The notes: generated from the letters alone by a model not told the origin. Shown: positions 24,716 through 34,227, counted from the first letter of the stretch. The stretch: 37,548 bases of DNA from Acidobacteriota bacterium (GCA_003223255.1 QHYJ01000105.1:1-37548), one strand, 5' to 3'. Numbers and translations are program-made.

Positions 24716-25873
24716 ATGGCGGACTCCCCCTTGCCCTTGGAGTTTCTCCGCGCTTCACAGCCGCGCCTGCCGGAAATGCTTCGGGTTCTGCGGCGCTTTG
24801 TAACCGCGGAATCGCCCAGCCTCGAGAAAGCCGCTGCGGACCGTTGCTGTAGTGTCATCGCCAAAGAGTGGCGAAGACCGGGCGTCCGCATCGAGCGCAT
24901 CCCGCAAGAACACCGCGGCGAGCACCTTCGTGTAACCTACGCCCCCAATAAATCTCGCCCCTCCGGCCAACTCCTCGTGCTGGGCCACTACGACACTGTC
25001 TATTCCACCGGAACTTTGCAGAAAATGCCCTTCCGCATCTCCGGTGGCAAAGCCTACGGTCCAGGGGTCTTCGACATGAAAGCGGGCATCGTCCAAGCGC
25101 TTTTTGCGTTACAAGCGCTTCAGCAGGCCAGACTTCGTTTGCAGAAACAAATCGTCTTTCTCTGGACTTCCGACGAGGAAATCGGCAGCAAATCTTCGTG
25201 CAAACTCATCGAAGCCGAAGCGCGCCGCAGCGATGGGGTCTTCGTCCTGGAACCGTCCTTTGGCCCGCGCGGCCTTCTGAAGACCGCGCGCAAAGGCGTC
25301 GGTGAAGCTGAATTGATCGTGCTAGGCCGCGCTTCCCATGCCGGCCTGGCTGCCGAGGAAGGCATCAATGCCATCCATGAACTGGCGACGCAGCTTACGC
25401 GCATCGAGAAGTGGAACGACGCCCGGCGCGGCGTCAGCGTCAACGCCGACATCATCGCAGGCGGCACGCGCACCAATGTCATTGCCGAGCGCGCCCGCGC
25501 CATTCTCGATTTGCGGGCGCTGCGAACTTCCGACATGCGCGACATCGAACGCCGCCTGCATGCCCTGCGCTCTGTTCATAGCGGCGCAAGACTGAAGGTC
25601 ACCGGCGGTTTCGACCGCCCTCCGCTTGAACGCCAAATGTGCGCAGCCCTCTTTGCGCGAGCGAAGTCCCTCGCCGAGCAAATGAATCTGACTTTAGGCG
25701 AATGCACCGCAGGCGGCGGCTCCGACGGAAACTTTACCGGCGCTCTCGGCATACCCACGCTCGACGGTCTTGGCGCCGTCGGCGATGGCGCGCATTCCAA
25801 TCACGAGTACGTCCTCATTCGCACCATGCCCGCCCGCGCCGCACTTCTGGCCGCTCTTCTAGCCACGTGTTAA
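24716..25873 (+). CDS. M20 family metallopeptidase (carboxypeptidase G2-like)
   Basis: The 385-residue protein is an M20 exo-peptidase without signal peptide. Metal and catalytic residues are His91 (LVLGHYDTVYSTG), Asp120 (GPGVFDMKAGIVQ), Glu154/Glu155 (TSDEEIGS), Glu179 (VFVLEPS) and a late His in DGAHSNHEYV. The dimerisation domain has RASHAGLAAEEGINAIHELA. This pattern fits the glutamate carboxypeptidase/ArgE/DapE branch, which removes C-terminal residues or deacylates amino acids using two zinc ions. The substrate is not predictable from sequence. It is divergent from fabZ and convergent with the next gene. Confidence 0.9.
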   Translation: MADSPLPLEFLRASQPRLPEMLRVLRRFVTAESPSLEKAAADRCCSVIAKEWRRPGVRIERIPQEHRGEHLRVTYAPNKSRPSGQLLVLGHYDTVYSTGTLQKMPFRISGGKAYGPGVFDMKAGIVQALFALQALQQARLRLQKQIVFLWTSDEEIGSKSSCKLIEAEARRSDGVFVLEPSFGPRGLLKTARKGVGEAELIVLGRASHAGLAAEEGINAIHELATQLTRIEKWNDARRGVSVNADIIAGGTRTNVIAERARAILDLRALRTSDMRDIERRLHALRSVHSGARLKVTGGFDRPPLERQMCAALFARAKSLAEQMNLTLGECTAGGGSDGNFTGALGIPTLDGLGAVGDGAHSNHEYVLIRTMPARAALLAALLATC

Positions 25874-25938
25874 GGCAAAACAAAGCCTGTAAATGGAAAC
25901 TGGGATTGAAGATTGGCAGAAGCGTAGTCACACAGCTT

Positions 25939-27429
25939 TTAATGCACGCAGTTCTTTCGCAGATACGCGACAGTGGATTCCATCAAATCGCTGTAGTCAC
26001 TATGCAGCACTTCGCGCAACGCCTGCTCAGTGGCCATGCCCGAGCCGATGCGGTCTAGAATGCGTTCCATATCGGTTATTCCGTCCGTCTGGATGATGTA
26101 TTCCATGTTGGCAAGCGCCCAGGCATACGCATACTGCGCCGTGTCGCGATCGAAGCGAGTCCACGGGCCTTCCAACCGGCCTAGCGGAACGGAATGCTTT
26201 TCATCAAAAATCTGCACCAAGGCCGCAGCGTCATCGCCGCTGCGGTACCCTTCCACCCACTCGGCCAGCCCTTCCTGAATCCACGTCGGCGCGCGATTCG
26301 CGCAACTAGCTGCCAGCCCCATGCAAGCGCTTTTCGTCTTCTGCGCAACGAAGCTGTGCGTCAACTCGTGCTTCAGCGAGCGCGACAATTCCCCGTCCAC
26401 GGACGTCAGGCCCCGCACCGGAACGCGAATCCGTCCATCGTACAGGGCACCCGACCACGAGGGCGCCCTGGTGATATCCCGAAACGCCTCATCGGTGTAG
26501 AGAACCACGCCGATCGATTCCGGCGGCGTATAGTTCAGCTCGGATTCAATCGCCGAAAAATGCGCCTCCAGCGTGCGCAGCACATCGCGCGCCAGCCCTG
26601 GTTCGGCCGCGCCGTTGTACTTCAATTTGAAATGAGCGCTCTCGTTTTCTTTGTAACTTTCCTCTTCCTTCTTGTCGCGCAGGGCCGCTTCCAACGCGGC
26701 TTGCAATTCTTTGTCGGGATGCAACGCTAAGGCGTGCTTCCATTCGGCCACCGCCTCATCGAGTTGGTTCAAGCCGTAGTAAGCCCAGCCCGCGAGCTTC
26801 GAGACATCGGGATTGTCCGGCACAAAGCGCTTAGCCCGGTCCAGGTAATCCAAGGCCTGCTTGTATTCGTTCCGCCGCAGGTAAATGTACGCCACGTTCA
26901 TCAGCAGCGCCGGCTCGTCCGGCGCGTAGGTCACGGCAGTGCGCTCGTCGGACAGCGCGTGCTCCAGGTCGCCGCGTGACAGTTCAAAGATCGCCGCAGC
27001 GTGATGGCCCAAGGCCGCATTGAAATTCGCTCGCGCATGCCCCTGCCGGGCTTCGCTCTCCAACTTCCCAATGTATTCGCGATCGATGGACCCCTCGCGC
27101 ACCGCGGCCCGCTGAATATCTTCCCTTCCAATCACGGGACGGACCTCCGGCGTCGTGATGGTCAGATTGGCCGTAGCATCTCCCGGCGGCCCCGAAGTGG
27201 CCGCGAATCCCCCTTTTTCAATGCGGTCCACGATGGACTTCGGCAGGCTCAACTCACCGGCAGAGGTCATGTATCTGACTTTGTCTCCCTCTTCAACGGC
27301 GTTTAGCGCGACGATCCGGCGCCCATTCTTCAGGACAATCGTATCCGCCACCGTTTGCGCGCTCAGGAAAAAAAACGCAGCACCGGACAAGAAAAACCTC
27401 ATTTTGCGGGAAACTGTCGGAATCGCCAT
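25939..27429 (-). CDS. Exported TPR protein with peptidase-MA-like metalloprotease domain
   Basis: The 496-residue protein has a signal sequence (hydrophobic residues about 11-28), an N-terminal segment TIVLKNGRRIVALNAVEEGD that resembles small beta modules in acidobacterial proteins, TPR repeats at about 150-250 (LLMNVAYIYLRRNEYKQALD, AGWAYYGLNQLDEAVAEWKH) and a C-terminal gluzincin domain. The zinc motif is HELTH (354-358) with Glu387 in WIQEGLAEWVEG as likely third ligand. Peptidase MA-like proteins are mostly uncharacterised periplasmic proteases. It starts divergently from the M1 aminopeptidase gene. MRFFLSG at 27402 is an alternative start. Confidence 0.88.
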   Translation of the reverse strand: MAIPTVSRKMRFFLSGAAFFFLSAQTVADTIVLKNGRRIVALNAVEEGDKVRYMTSAGELSLPKSIVDRIEKGGFAATSGPPGDATANLTITTPEVRPVIGREDIQRAAVREGSIDREYIGKLESEARQGHARANFNAALGHHAAAIFELSRGDLEHALSDERTAVTYAPDEPALLMNVAYIYLRRNEYKQALDYLDRAKRFVPDNPDVSKLAGWAYYGLNQLDEAVAEWKHALALHPDKELQAALEAALRDKKEEESYKENESAHFKLKYNGAAEPGLARDVLRTLEAHFSAIESELNYTPPESIGVVLYTDEAFRDITRAPSWSGALYDGRIRVPVRGLTSVDGELSRSLKHELTHSFVAQKTKSACMGLAASCANRAPTWIQEGLAEWVEGYRSGDDAAALVQIFDEKHSVPLGRLEGPWTRFDRDTAQYAYAWALANMEYIIQTDGITDMERILDRIGSGMATEQALREVLHSDYSDLMESTVAYLRKNCVH

Positions 27430-27507
27430 CTGCTTATTTTAATTCCTGGTAGCTCTCTTGGGCGTCCCGCCTTGTTCCGGCATGCCGAATCTGACTACAC
27501 TGCTCCT

Positions 27508-29964
27508 ATGCGCGTTGGGGCCGGAGTGTTTGCGCTGTGGTGTTTCCTTGCACCGGTGGCGGTTGTTGCGGCGGAGCAATCTCCTCATGAATTGTATGAT
27601 GCGATCAACTTACTGACTGTCGATCCTTCCTCGGTCTATCATTTGGTCCCAGCAAATCGCGTTGAGCTTCGCCGCGGTGATGCGCTGATTTCGCTCGAAG
27701 AGGGCATCCTTGCTTTCTTTTCCCCGCTGGATGGGCGCGTCACGGGGGCAGTTTTTTCCGGCCGAGGTCACGTGCTTGCCGCTCCCCGTGACCCCGTCGA
27801 AAAGCAGCAGATGGGGCGTTCTCTCGGCGCTCCGGTTCTTGACGAAACTTTCAGCAGCGCCTATGTCCGCTTCACGGACGGCACGGCGGACGAGCTGCTT
27901 TCGCAGTTTCATAAAGCCAACCTCACTCCGCACACGGATACTGCTTTCGCATCGCAGTGGGAGCCGACACTTGCCGGCCTCAATTCGCTTTACACCCTCC
28001 GTATTCTCATCGACTTCTTCTCACCCGATCCCCGGCCCGCCTTTTTCGCCAGCCTGGGCGGAGCATCCACCGGCCCTTTTGATGTCGTCCTGGATGAGCG
28101 GCGCGAGGAACAATTCTTGCTCGGTCAGACTCGCAAAGTCCCTGCTGGGAACTTTTACGACCTATGGACCTGCCACCAAGTTGCGAATCTTCCGACTCGC
28201 CCTGCGGCGTTCAGCGCGTTGCGCTATTCCCTGGAATTGTCCATTCTCCCCAACATCTCTCTCGATGCGACTGCAGCCGTCCGGGTCAGTGCGCAAACCG
28301 GTCGAGCGCGCATCCTGGCGTTTCAGCTTTCTCGGGCCTTAAACGTCGATCGCGTAACCGGCGAACGTGGCGAACCTTTGGCGTTTTTTCAGAATGAGGG
28401 CATGAACCTGCAAGAACGCAGCGCACGCGGAAACGATTATTTGACTGTGGTTCTGCCGGCTGCTCCGCCTCAGAATCAGGAATTTACGCTGCAGTTTCAC
28501 TATCGCGGCAATGTAATCGAGGACGCGGGAAACGGCGTTTTGTTCGTTGGCGCCCGCGAAAGCTGGTACCCCCATCTCGGCGGTCCCGCGGACTTTGCAA
28601 ACTACGACTTGACCATCCGCTGGCCCCGCAAGCTTCACCTTGTCGCCACTGGCTCGAAGCTGGAGGAGCGCGAGGACGGTGAATTTCGCGTTGGCCACTG
28701 GAAAACGGAAAAGCCAACCTCGGTGGCGGGATTCAATCTGGGAGAATACGCCGCAGCCTCGGTGACTTCCGGCGGCCATTCCATCGATATCTATGCCAAC
28801 CGCGAGCTCGAAGAGAGCCTAATGAAACGGCTTGCGGCTTCGCCTGCGGAAGGGATCGCCATTTCTCCCACCACGGCCGGGCCTCCTTCCTCTAGGCTCG
28901 CGCTTGCACTTCCTCCGCCACCGCCGAGTCCCGCCGATGCGCTGAAGCGGCTCGGGAAAGAGATTGATTCCTCGGTTCGCTTCTACGAAACCTATTCCGG
29001 GCCATTCCCCTTTCGCAATCTCAGCGTCTCGCAGATTCCCGGAACCTTTGGTCAGGGTTGGCCCGGCCTCCTTTACGTTTCTACGTTCTCCTTTCTCTCG
29101 GCGGAAGCGCAGCAGCGCGCCGGACTGACAACGACCAGCCAGGAACACTTTACCGAGCTGCTTCCTTATCATGAGGTCGCGCATCAATGGTGGGGTAATG
29201 TGGTTGGCTGGTCCAGTTATCGCGACCAATGGATTGACGAAGCCATCGCCAACTACCTCGCGCTGCTCTTTGCGGATACCCGCGGCAATCCCGAGCACAC
29301 GCTGCACGCCTGGCTTTCGCGCTACCGCCTTCAGCTCGTCGAACAATCTCCGGATTCCCACGAGCCCGCGGGCGATGTCGGAGCACTCACTCTCGGCCTA
29401 CGCCTTAATTCCTCCAAATCCCCTGCCGCGTATGAGCACCTCGTTTACAGCAAGGGTTCTTGGATTATTCATATGCTCCGGGAAATGCTCCGCCAACCTG
29501 CTGTGGCAGGGCAGGCCGGTAGCAAGCAGGTCGACGCGCGCTTCATTGCGCTCCTCCAGAAACTGGTGACCAAGTTCGCTTACCGTGCGCTCTCCACCGA
29601 GGACTTCCAGCACGAAGTGGAATCCGTCATGACTCCCAGCATGGCACTCGAAGGCGGCCGCTCGATGGATTGGTTCTTCGACGAATGGGTGCGCGGTACC
29701 GGAATTCCTCATTATCGCGTCGAGTTCGCGACGCACCATGATGAGGATGGATACACGGTCCGCGGCAAGCTTTTTCAAACCGGCGTCCCGCGCTCATTTC
29801 TCGCCAGCGTTCCACTTTATGCCACCAGCAGCAGTGGCAGACGCTCCTTTCTCGGACACGTGGTTGCGGCTGGCGCGGAAACGCCGTTCCGCTTCCACGC
29901 CTCCAGCCTTCCGCGCAAAATCCTCATCGACCCGCAGATGACTTTGCTGTGTACCACGGATTAG
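27508..29964 (+). CDS. Exported M1 family (gluzincin) aminopeptidase
   Basis: Starting at ATG 27508, the 818-residue protein has a signal peptide (MRVGAGVFALWCFLAPVAVVA). A long N-terminal region, about 270 residues without a name I can give, precedes an M1 N-terminal beta domain (RARILAFQLSRALNV, YRGNVIEDAGNGVLFVGARESWYPHLGG) and the catalytic domain. There HEVAHQWWGNVVG (555-567) and Glu578 in WIDEAIANYLALLF form the zinc site. The usual GxMEN substrate motif is replaced by FGQGWPGLLYVS, so specificity may differ from typical aminopeptidases. A longer in-frame start upstream would run through the divergent neighbour and is unlikely. Confidence 0.88.
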   Translation: MRVGAGVFALWCFLAPVAVVAAEQSPHELYDAINLLTVDPSSVYHLVPANRVELRRGDALISLEEGILAFFSPLDGRVTGAVFSGRGHVLAAPRDPVEKQQMGRSLGAPVLDETFSSAYVRFTDGTADELLSQFHKANLTPHTDTAFASQWEPTLAGLNSLYTLRILIDFFSPDPRPAFFASLGGASTGPFDVVLDERREEQFLLGQTRKVPAGNFYDLWTCHQVANLPTRPAAFSALRYSLELSILPNISLDATAAVRVSAQTGRARILAFQLSRALNVDRVTGERGEPLAFFQNEGMNLQERSARGNDYLTVVLPAAPPQNQEFTLQFHYRGNVIEDAGNGVLFVGARESWYPHLGGPADFANYDLTIRWPRKLHLVATGSKLEEREDGEFRVGHWKTEKPTSVAGFNLGEYAAASVTSGGHSIDIYANRELEESLMKRLAASPAEGIAISPTTAGPPSSRLALALPPPPPSPADALKRLGKEIDSSVRFYETYSGPFPFRNLSVSQIPGTFGQGWPGLLYVSTFSFLSAEAQQRAGLTTTSQEHFTELLPYHEVAHQWWGNVVGWSSYRDQWIDEAIANYLALLFADTRGNPEHTLHAWLSRYRLQLVEQSPDSHEPAGDVGALTLGLRLNSSKSPAAYEHLVYSKGSWIIHMLREMLRQPAVAGQAGSKQVDARFIALLQKLVTKFAYRALSTEDFQHEVESVMTPSMALEGGRSMDWFFDEWVRGTGIPHYRVEFATHHDEDGYTVRGKLFQTGVPRSFLASVPLYATSSSGRRSFLGHVVAAGAETPFRFHASSLPRKILIDPQMTLLCTTD

Positions 29965-29990
29965 GCGTCGGCAGGGCCACGAAGTGAGAG

Positions 29991-30833
29991 CTATTTAAAC
30001 CGTTCAAAGAACAATTGTTTTTCGAGGAGCGGGCTATTGAGATTCAGAGCGGCTTTGCCGTTGTCGTCGAAGACGTACGTATAGCCCAGCGGATCGACGG
30101 GCATGGCGCTAATCATTCCGGCCTGCACCAATTCGCTGATGCGCTTGGGGCGATGTCCAAAGCGCTTCGCGTACTGATCGGCCAGCAAGTCGAGCTGTCT
30201 GCAGTCCTCATGGGCTTTGAGCAGTTGTAAGTGGGCCTTCGCGTTTTCTTTAATCTTTGGATCCCTTGTCGCTGTATAAACGTCGTTCCAAAGAAAGAAG
30301 GAAGTTTCGTAAGACTCTCCCTCGGCCGCAATTTTCGCTGCCATTATTTTCATCCAGATAAGGGCCTTGGGGTTTTTACTGCCCTCTAGAAATGCTTCCG
30401 AGGCCTTCTTGTAATCTTTCATGTCCATGTAATAGATGAACCCCAGGTCTTCGTAGAGCCGCCAGTAGTCCGGATTCGCTTTGATGCCGCGCTGACTGAG
30501 AAAAATCGCTCCAAACCGGTAAGCCACGATCAAATTCGGGTCCAGCGTCGTGGTAATGTCCAGCAGCGGCCACAGTTCCTCCAGGTTGGCATCGCCCCGC
30601 ACGTGCTTGTTGCCGTAAAACTGCACCACGCGCGTCCAATAGAAGTCCGCCATCAGCGGCGCATATTCCAGGCTCACCGCCTTTAGCAGCTTCGCCGAAC
30701 TCAGCAGCACGTAATCCCGCTCTTCGGTCAATGCCGCGCGCTGTTTGTCGATGGTGTGCTGCAGTTTCCAGATGCCGAGAAATCCCGCCTGCAAAATCAC
30801 CAGCACGAGAACGATGGTTTTCGCTGTTTTCAT
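29991..30833 (-). CDS. Membrane-anchored TPR-like protein of an ABC-2 exporter operon
   Basis: The 280-residue protein has an N-terminal membrane anchor (TIVLVLVILQAGFLGIWKL), then helical repeat-like sequence (YWRLYEDLGFIYYMDMKDYKKASEAFLEGS) and a C-terminal segment ELVQAGMISAMPVDPLGYTY followed by VFDDNGKAALN. That last piece resembles the conserved end of type II pseudopilins, where P-x-DP-x-G-x-x-Y is typical. It overlaps the permease gene by four bases, so it probably works with that transporter. I know no characterised homologue. Confidence 0.75.
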   Translation of the reverse strand: MKTAKTIVLVLVILQAGFLGIWKLQHTIDKQRAALTEERDYVLLSSAKLLKAVSLEYAPLMADFYWTRVVQFYGNKHVRGDANLEELWPLLDITTTLDPNLIVAYRFGAIFLSQRGIKANPDYWRLYEDLGFIYYMDMKDYKKASEAFLEGSKNPKALIWMKIMAAKIAAEGESYETSFFLWNDVYTATRDPKIKENAKAHLQLLKAHEDCRQLDLLADQYAKRFGHRPKRISELVQAGMISAMPVDPLGYTYVFDDNGKAALNLNSPLLEKQLFFERFK

Positions 30834-31606
30834 TTCAAATTCCGCCGGGAGAAGACCAGGATTGCCCCCGTCAGCACGATCGCGCAGTAAATTGCCGTGT
30901 ACAACGTATTCTGCACAATAAGCTTCCCAGGCACCTGCCGGCTGTGCGCGGCCATCGCCATGATGTTGAAATTTTCAAAATTCGGCAGCAGGTACGACAG
31001 CCACTTCGTAAATGCGGTCATCCCCGGACTCATCACCTGCATGGGCATGTTCCGCAACTCCTGCACGTACAGGCCGACAATGTAGACGCCTGCGGTAAAC
31101 AAAATCGCCAGCAGCGGCGTGGTAAAGCACGAGAACAGCAGCGCCAGTGCCACCACCAGCGCCAGTTTCAGCCAGATGAAATACACCGCCACGAATACGG
31201 TCGCATCGCCCCGCTCGAGCGTCTGTTTGGCGTACATCAGCGCGAGAAAGAGACCCAGTCCCATCGCCGCCGTGTTCACTGCCAGCGTCAGCACCAGCCC
31301 GCCGAATTTTCCCAGCAGAAATTCCCACCGCCGCACCGGCTTCGCCAGCAGAGCATACAGCGTGCGCTTGTCCATTTCCTTGGACACCAGTCCCACGCCG
31401 ATAAAAACGGAAATCAGCAGCCCGATCAGCGAGATTGCACTCAACCCCAGCGTTACGATGACTGTCTGTTCGATCCCGATCGAAATCTGCCCCGCGATGA
31501 TTGACGCCGCCATCATCACCAAGGCAAAGAACAGCAGGTTATAAAGCACGCGATCGCGCACTGCTTCACGAAACGTATTTAACGCCACTACGCCCGCGCG
31601 CTTCAT
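30830..31606 (-). CDS. ABC-2 type transporter permease
   Basis: The 258-residue integral membrane protein has six likely helices. It begins MKRAGVVALNTFREAVRDRVLY, the usual cytoplasmic start of ABC-2 permeases, and contains SKEMDKRTLYALLAKPVRRWEFLLGK, a conserved loop of this class. Four-base overlaps tie it to the ATPase upstream and the TPR-like protein downstream. Together they form a half-exporter of unknown substrate, similar in layout to Nos/Gld-type and antibiotic-export systems. Confidence 0.9.
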   Translation of the reverse strand: MKRAGVVALNTFREAVRDRVLYNLLFFALVMMAASIIAGQISIGIEQTVIVTLGLSAISLIGLLISVFIGVGLVSKEMDKRTLYALLAKPVRRWEFLLGKFGGLVLTLAVNTAAMGLGLFLALMYAKQTLERGDATVFVAVYFIWLKLALVVALALLFSCFTTPLLAILFTAGVYIVGLYVQELRNMPMQVMSPGMTAFTKWLSYLLPNFENFNIMAMAAHSRQVPGKLIVQNTLYTAIYCAIVLTGAILVFSRRNLK

Positions 31607-32556
31607 TTCCCGCTCACCTCGACCGCCGCTGCCTGGGCGCCGTCCGCTCCCACCAGGTTCATGAAAAACTCTTCGAGCGTGGCTCTCACCGGCGTCACCG
31701 AGAGAATTCTTGCTCCGGCGGCCCGCACTTGCTCGATGGCTCCGTACAGTTCCGCCTCGGGGACTTGCAACCGGTAGCGGTCACCGGTGCGCGTCGCCTT
31801 GGCCAGCAGCGGCGCCGTGCTCTGTCCCGTCAACTCGAAGAAAATCTCCATGCTCTGCGTCTTTACATCCACCAATTGCTCCGGTGCGCCAACTCCGCGC
31901 AGCTTTCCTCCCACAATCACGCCCACGCGGTCGCACAACATCTCCGCATCGCTGAGAATGTGTGTCGAGAACATCACCGTCTTGCCTTCGCGTTTCAATG
32001 CCAGGATGATGTCGCGTACTTCGCGCCGTCCCACCGGGTCCAATCCCGACATTGGCTCATCCAGGATCACCACTTTCGGATCGTGCAGAATCGCCTGTGC
32101 CATCCCCACGCGCTGGAGCATCCCTTTCGAATACTTGCGCAGTTGAATTTTCCCCGCTGTTTCCAGCCCCACTTTCTTGAGCATTTGCTGCACGCGCTCT
32201 TTGCGGTCGCTAGCAGTCAGGTCGTGGATCCGCGCGAAATAATCCAGCAATTCCTCCGCGGTCAGATAATCATAAAAGAACGGTTGCTCCGGCAGATAGC
32301 CGACGTCGCGGTGCATTTCGATATCGCTGATGGGTTTGCCGAGAATGCGCGCGCTCCCGGCGGTCGGGAAAATCAGCCTCATCAACAGCTTGATGGCCGT
32401 CGTTTTCCCTGCGCCGTTCGGCCCAATGAACCCGAAGATTTCGCCCTCGTCCACTTGCATATTTAGCCCCTCGAGCGACGTCTTCTTCTTCAGGTTCAAA
32501 AACCCATGGGGATATTCCTTGGTTAAATTTTCCGTTTCAATCGCTGGTGCATGCAT
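31603..32556 (-). CDS. ABC transporter ATP-binding protein
   Basis: The 317-residue protein has Walker A GPNGAGKT (45-52), the signature YSKGMLQRVGMAQ (142-154), Walker B VVILDEPMSGLDP (162-174) and the switch His in VMFSTHILSD. The extra C-terminal domain of about 90 residues is typical of ATPases that pair with ABC-2 permeases. It energises the permease encoded next, with which it overlaps by four bases. There is no Shine-Dalgarno; a promoter-like element ends seven bases before the ATG, so translation may be leaderless. Confidence 0.95.
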   Translation of the reverse strand: MHAPAIETENLTKEYPHGFLNLKKKTSLEGLNMQVDEGEIFGFIGPNGAGKTTAIKLLMRLIFPTAGSARILGKPISDIEMHRDVGYLPEQPFFYDYLTAEELLDYFARIHDLTASDRKERVQQMLKKVGLETAGKIQLRKYSKGMLQRVGMAQAILHDPKVVILDEPMSGLDPVGRREVRDIILALKREGKTVMFSTHILSDAEMLCDRVGVIVGGKLRGVGAPEQLVDVKTQSMEIFFELTGQSTAPLLAKATRTGDRYRLQVPEAELYGAIEQVRAAGARILSVTPVRATLEEFFMNLVGADGAQAAAVEVSGK

Positions 32557-32563
32557 GCCTACA

Positions 32564-32591
32564 TTTTTAGCAGGGGTTGCCGGACCGTCAA
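32564..32591 (-). promoter_or_regulatory. Candidate leaderless promoter of the ABC exporter operon
   Basis: On the minus strand TTGACG (32591-32586), 16 bases, then TAAAAA (32569-32564) sits so that transcription would begin at or within a base or two of the ATG at 32556. No ribosome-binding site is present between them. Confidence 0.4.
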
Positions 32592-32656
32592 TCCCCCCCA
32601 GTATGGCATGTGCATGGAGTGAAAACAGGTACGGAAAAATGGAAAGACCTTTCGAA

Positions 32657-33730
32657 TCAGGAATCGCCGCTCGCCGGCTCGATTTGTACCAGTTCCGGTT
32701 GGAGTTCGGGGGCCGCCATGGGCTGCGGTTTCAGCGTTTGCGGCGCGCGCCAATTATCCAGCATTCCCACTTGCTGCACGCAGGAAACGGTGCACAGCGG
32801 CGCGCAGAACTTGGCGGTATAAAATTCGCGATGCCTCATCTCGGGCGTATACCGTTCCAGCGGTATCCCCGGATACCCGCGCTGCTGTGAGCACCAGTGC
32901 ACCAGCCCGTCCTCGCACACATACAGATACCGAGAACCCGACCGGCAACGCCAGTTGTGCTCTTTCCCGCGCGCTACGTTGTGCTGAAAATCGTTGAAGC
33001 GCGAGAAGGATCGCTTGCTTAGCGTCATGATCTCTTCAAAAATTTCGATTTCGCGCGGTCCCAGCGGCTTCAATTGGCCGTTATGATCGTGAATAATTCC
33101 CACCGTGCTGGTCAATCCCAGGTCCACCGCGCGATATGCAATGCGCAGCGCATCTTCCGGATCTTTCACGCCGCTCCCGAGGACCGAATTGATGTTCACC
33201 TGGAAATAAGCGTAGGTGGCCAGCAACTCGAGCTTCTGGTCCAGCGTTTTTAGGCTTTTCATCGACACATCGTCGGGCTTGGTGTTGTCGATGCTGATTT
33301 GCAGGTGTTCCAGCCCGGCGCGATTCAATTCTTCGATGCGCTTCTGCGTCAGCAGGAACCCGTTCGTGATCATCCCCGCGATCATCCCGCGACGCCGGAT
33401 ATGCCGGATGATTTCATCCAACCCCGGGTGCAGCAGCGGCTCGCCCCCGCTGATGGTGATGATGGACGTCCCCATGTCCGCCAGAATGTCCAGCCGCTTT
33501 TTCATCTCTTCCAGCGGCACCGGCGGCGAGAAATCGTCAAACTCGTTGCAATACGTGCATGCCAGGTTGCATCGCCGGATGGGGATGATGTGCACCAGGA
33601 AAGGGTGTTTCGTCGAAATCAGCGCTTTCACAATCGCGCGCAGTTCTCTTGCCCGTGTGTGGAAGAAGCGCTCCGCTCGCCAGAACCACACCTTCAGCGA
33701 AGCATGCGATTTTCCAAAGCCCTTTGGCAT
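32657..33730 (-). CDS. Radical SAM enzyme with C-terminal cysteine-rich region
   Basis: The 357-residue protein carries the radical SAM cluster motif CNLACTYC (Cys54, Cys58, Cys61), then [20 protein letters not shown], the SAM-binding GGE motif. The C-terminal part has several cysteines ([20 protein letters not shown] and [12 protein letters not shown]) that recall SPASM or twitch auxiliary cluster domains. SPASM proteins often modify peptides or act as anaerobic sulfatase maturases, but I see no precursor peptide or sulfatase nearby. It lies 100 bases upstream of the ABC exporter on the same strand, with a separate promoter between. The substrate is unknown. Confidence 0.88.
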   Translation of the reverse strand: MPKGFGKSHASLKVWFWRAERFFHTRARELRAIVKALISTKHPFLVHIIPIRRCNLACTYCNEFDDFSPPVPLEEMKKRLDILADMGTSIITISGGEPLLHPGLDEIIRHIRRRGMIAGMITNGFLLTQKRIEELNRAGLEHLQISIDNTKPDDVSMKSLKTLDQKLELLATYAYFQVNINSVLGSGVKDPEDALRIAYRAVDLGLTSTVGIIHDHNGQLKPLGPREIEIFEEIMTLSKRSFSRFNDFQHNVARGKEHNWRCRSGSRYLYVCEDGLVHWCSQQRGYPGIPLERYTPEMRHREFYTAKFCAPLCTVSCVQQVGMLDNWRAPQTLKPQPMAAPELQPELVQIEPASGDS

Positions 33731-33995
33731 GAAACTCTAGGATTCGCCCAGACCGTTCATTATACACAACGCCGCGTTCTCGGCCCCCTTCTGTTCCCAA
33801 GCATAACGGCTTGTATCCGCTCCGTGCGCTGGGTTTCCGCATCCAATATTGAATCGCAGTGAGCGCGCCCAATGGCGCTTAACGCTCCAGTCACTTCCTT
33901 GGCTTAATCGCTGTCCTTGGCTCCTTGGCTTGCTCGTCTTGCTCGTCCATGCGAAAATGAAATATCGTGCCGATTCCCTGTTTGCTAGAGTCCCC

Positions 33996-34070
33996 GGCGA
34001 TATCGTCTAAGGGTTAGGACGTAGCCCTCTCAAGGCTAAAATCCGGGTTCGAATCCCGGTATCGCTGCCA
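33996..34070 (+). tRNA. tRNA-Glu (anticodon CUC)
   Basis: The 75-base sequence folds as a complete cloverleaf. Acceptor GGCGATA pairs with TATCGCT (one G-U), the D-arm is CGTCTAAGGGTTAGGACG-like as in other tRNA-Glu, the anticodon stem is TAGCC/GGCTA with loop CTCTCAA (anticodon CTC), the T-arm is CCGGG-TTCGAAT-CCCGG, and CCA is encoded. TAGAGT just upstream (33986-33991) may be its -10 box. The rest of the 33731-34251 gap holds the operators described below and otherwise nothing I can name. Confidence 0.95.
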
Positions 34071-34184
34071 ACCCCCGTTAAGCCTCTTGTCTGAAAGCAC
34101 ATTTGCCAAAAGTCAAGTACTGGGAGCCAAGTTACCGGTTACCCCACTTATCGGGACTTTGAACCGAATGCCAGAATATTTGAA

Positions 34185-34204
34185 ACTCCTAAAATATTAG
34201 TTGA
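34185..34204 (+). promoter_or_regulatory. Upstream BlaI-type operator
   Basis: CTCCTAAAATATTAGTTG is an imperfect palindrome centred on CTAA-AATA-TTAG and shares TCCTAAAA-ATTAG with the second site 43 bases downstream. It overlaps the TTGACA -35 box (34201-34206), as expected for a repressor of its own promoter. Confidence 0.55.
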
Positions 34205-34227
34205 CAACCTCTATTAGGTAGCCGTAG

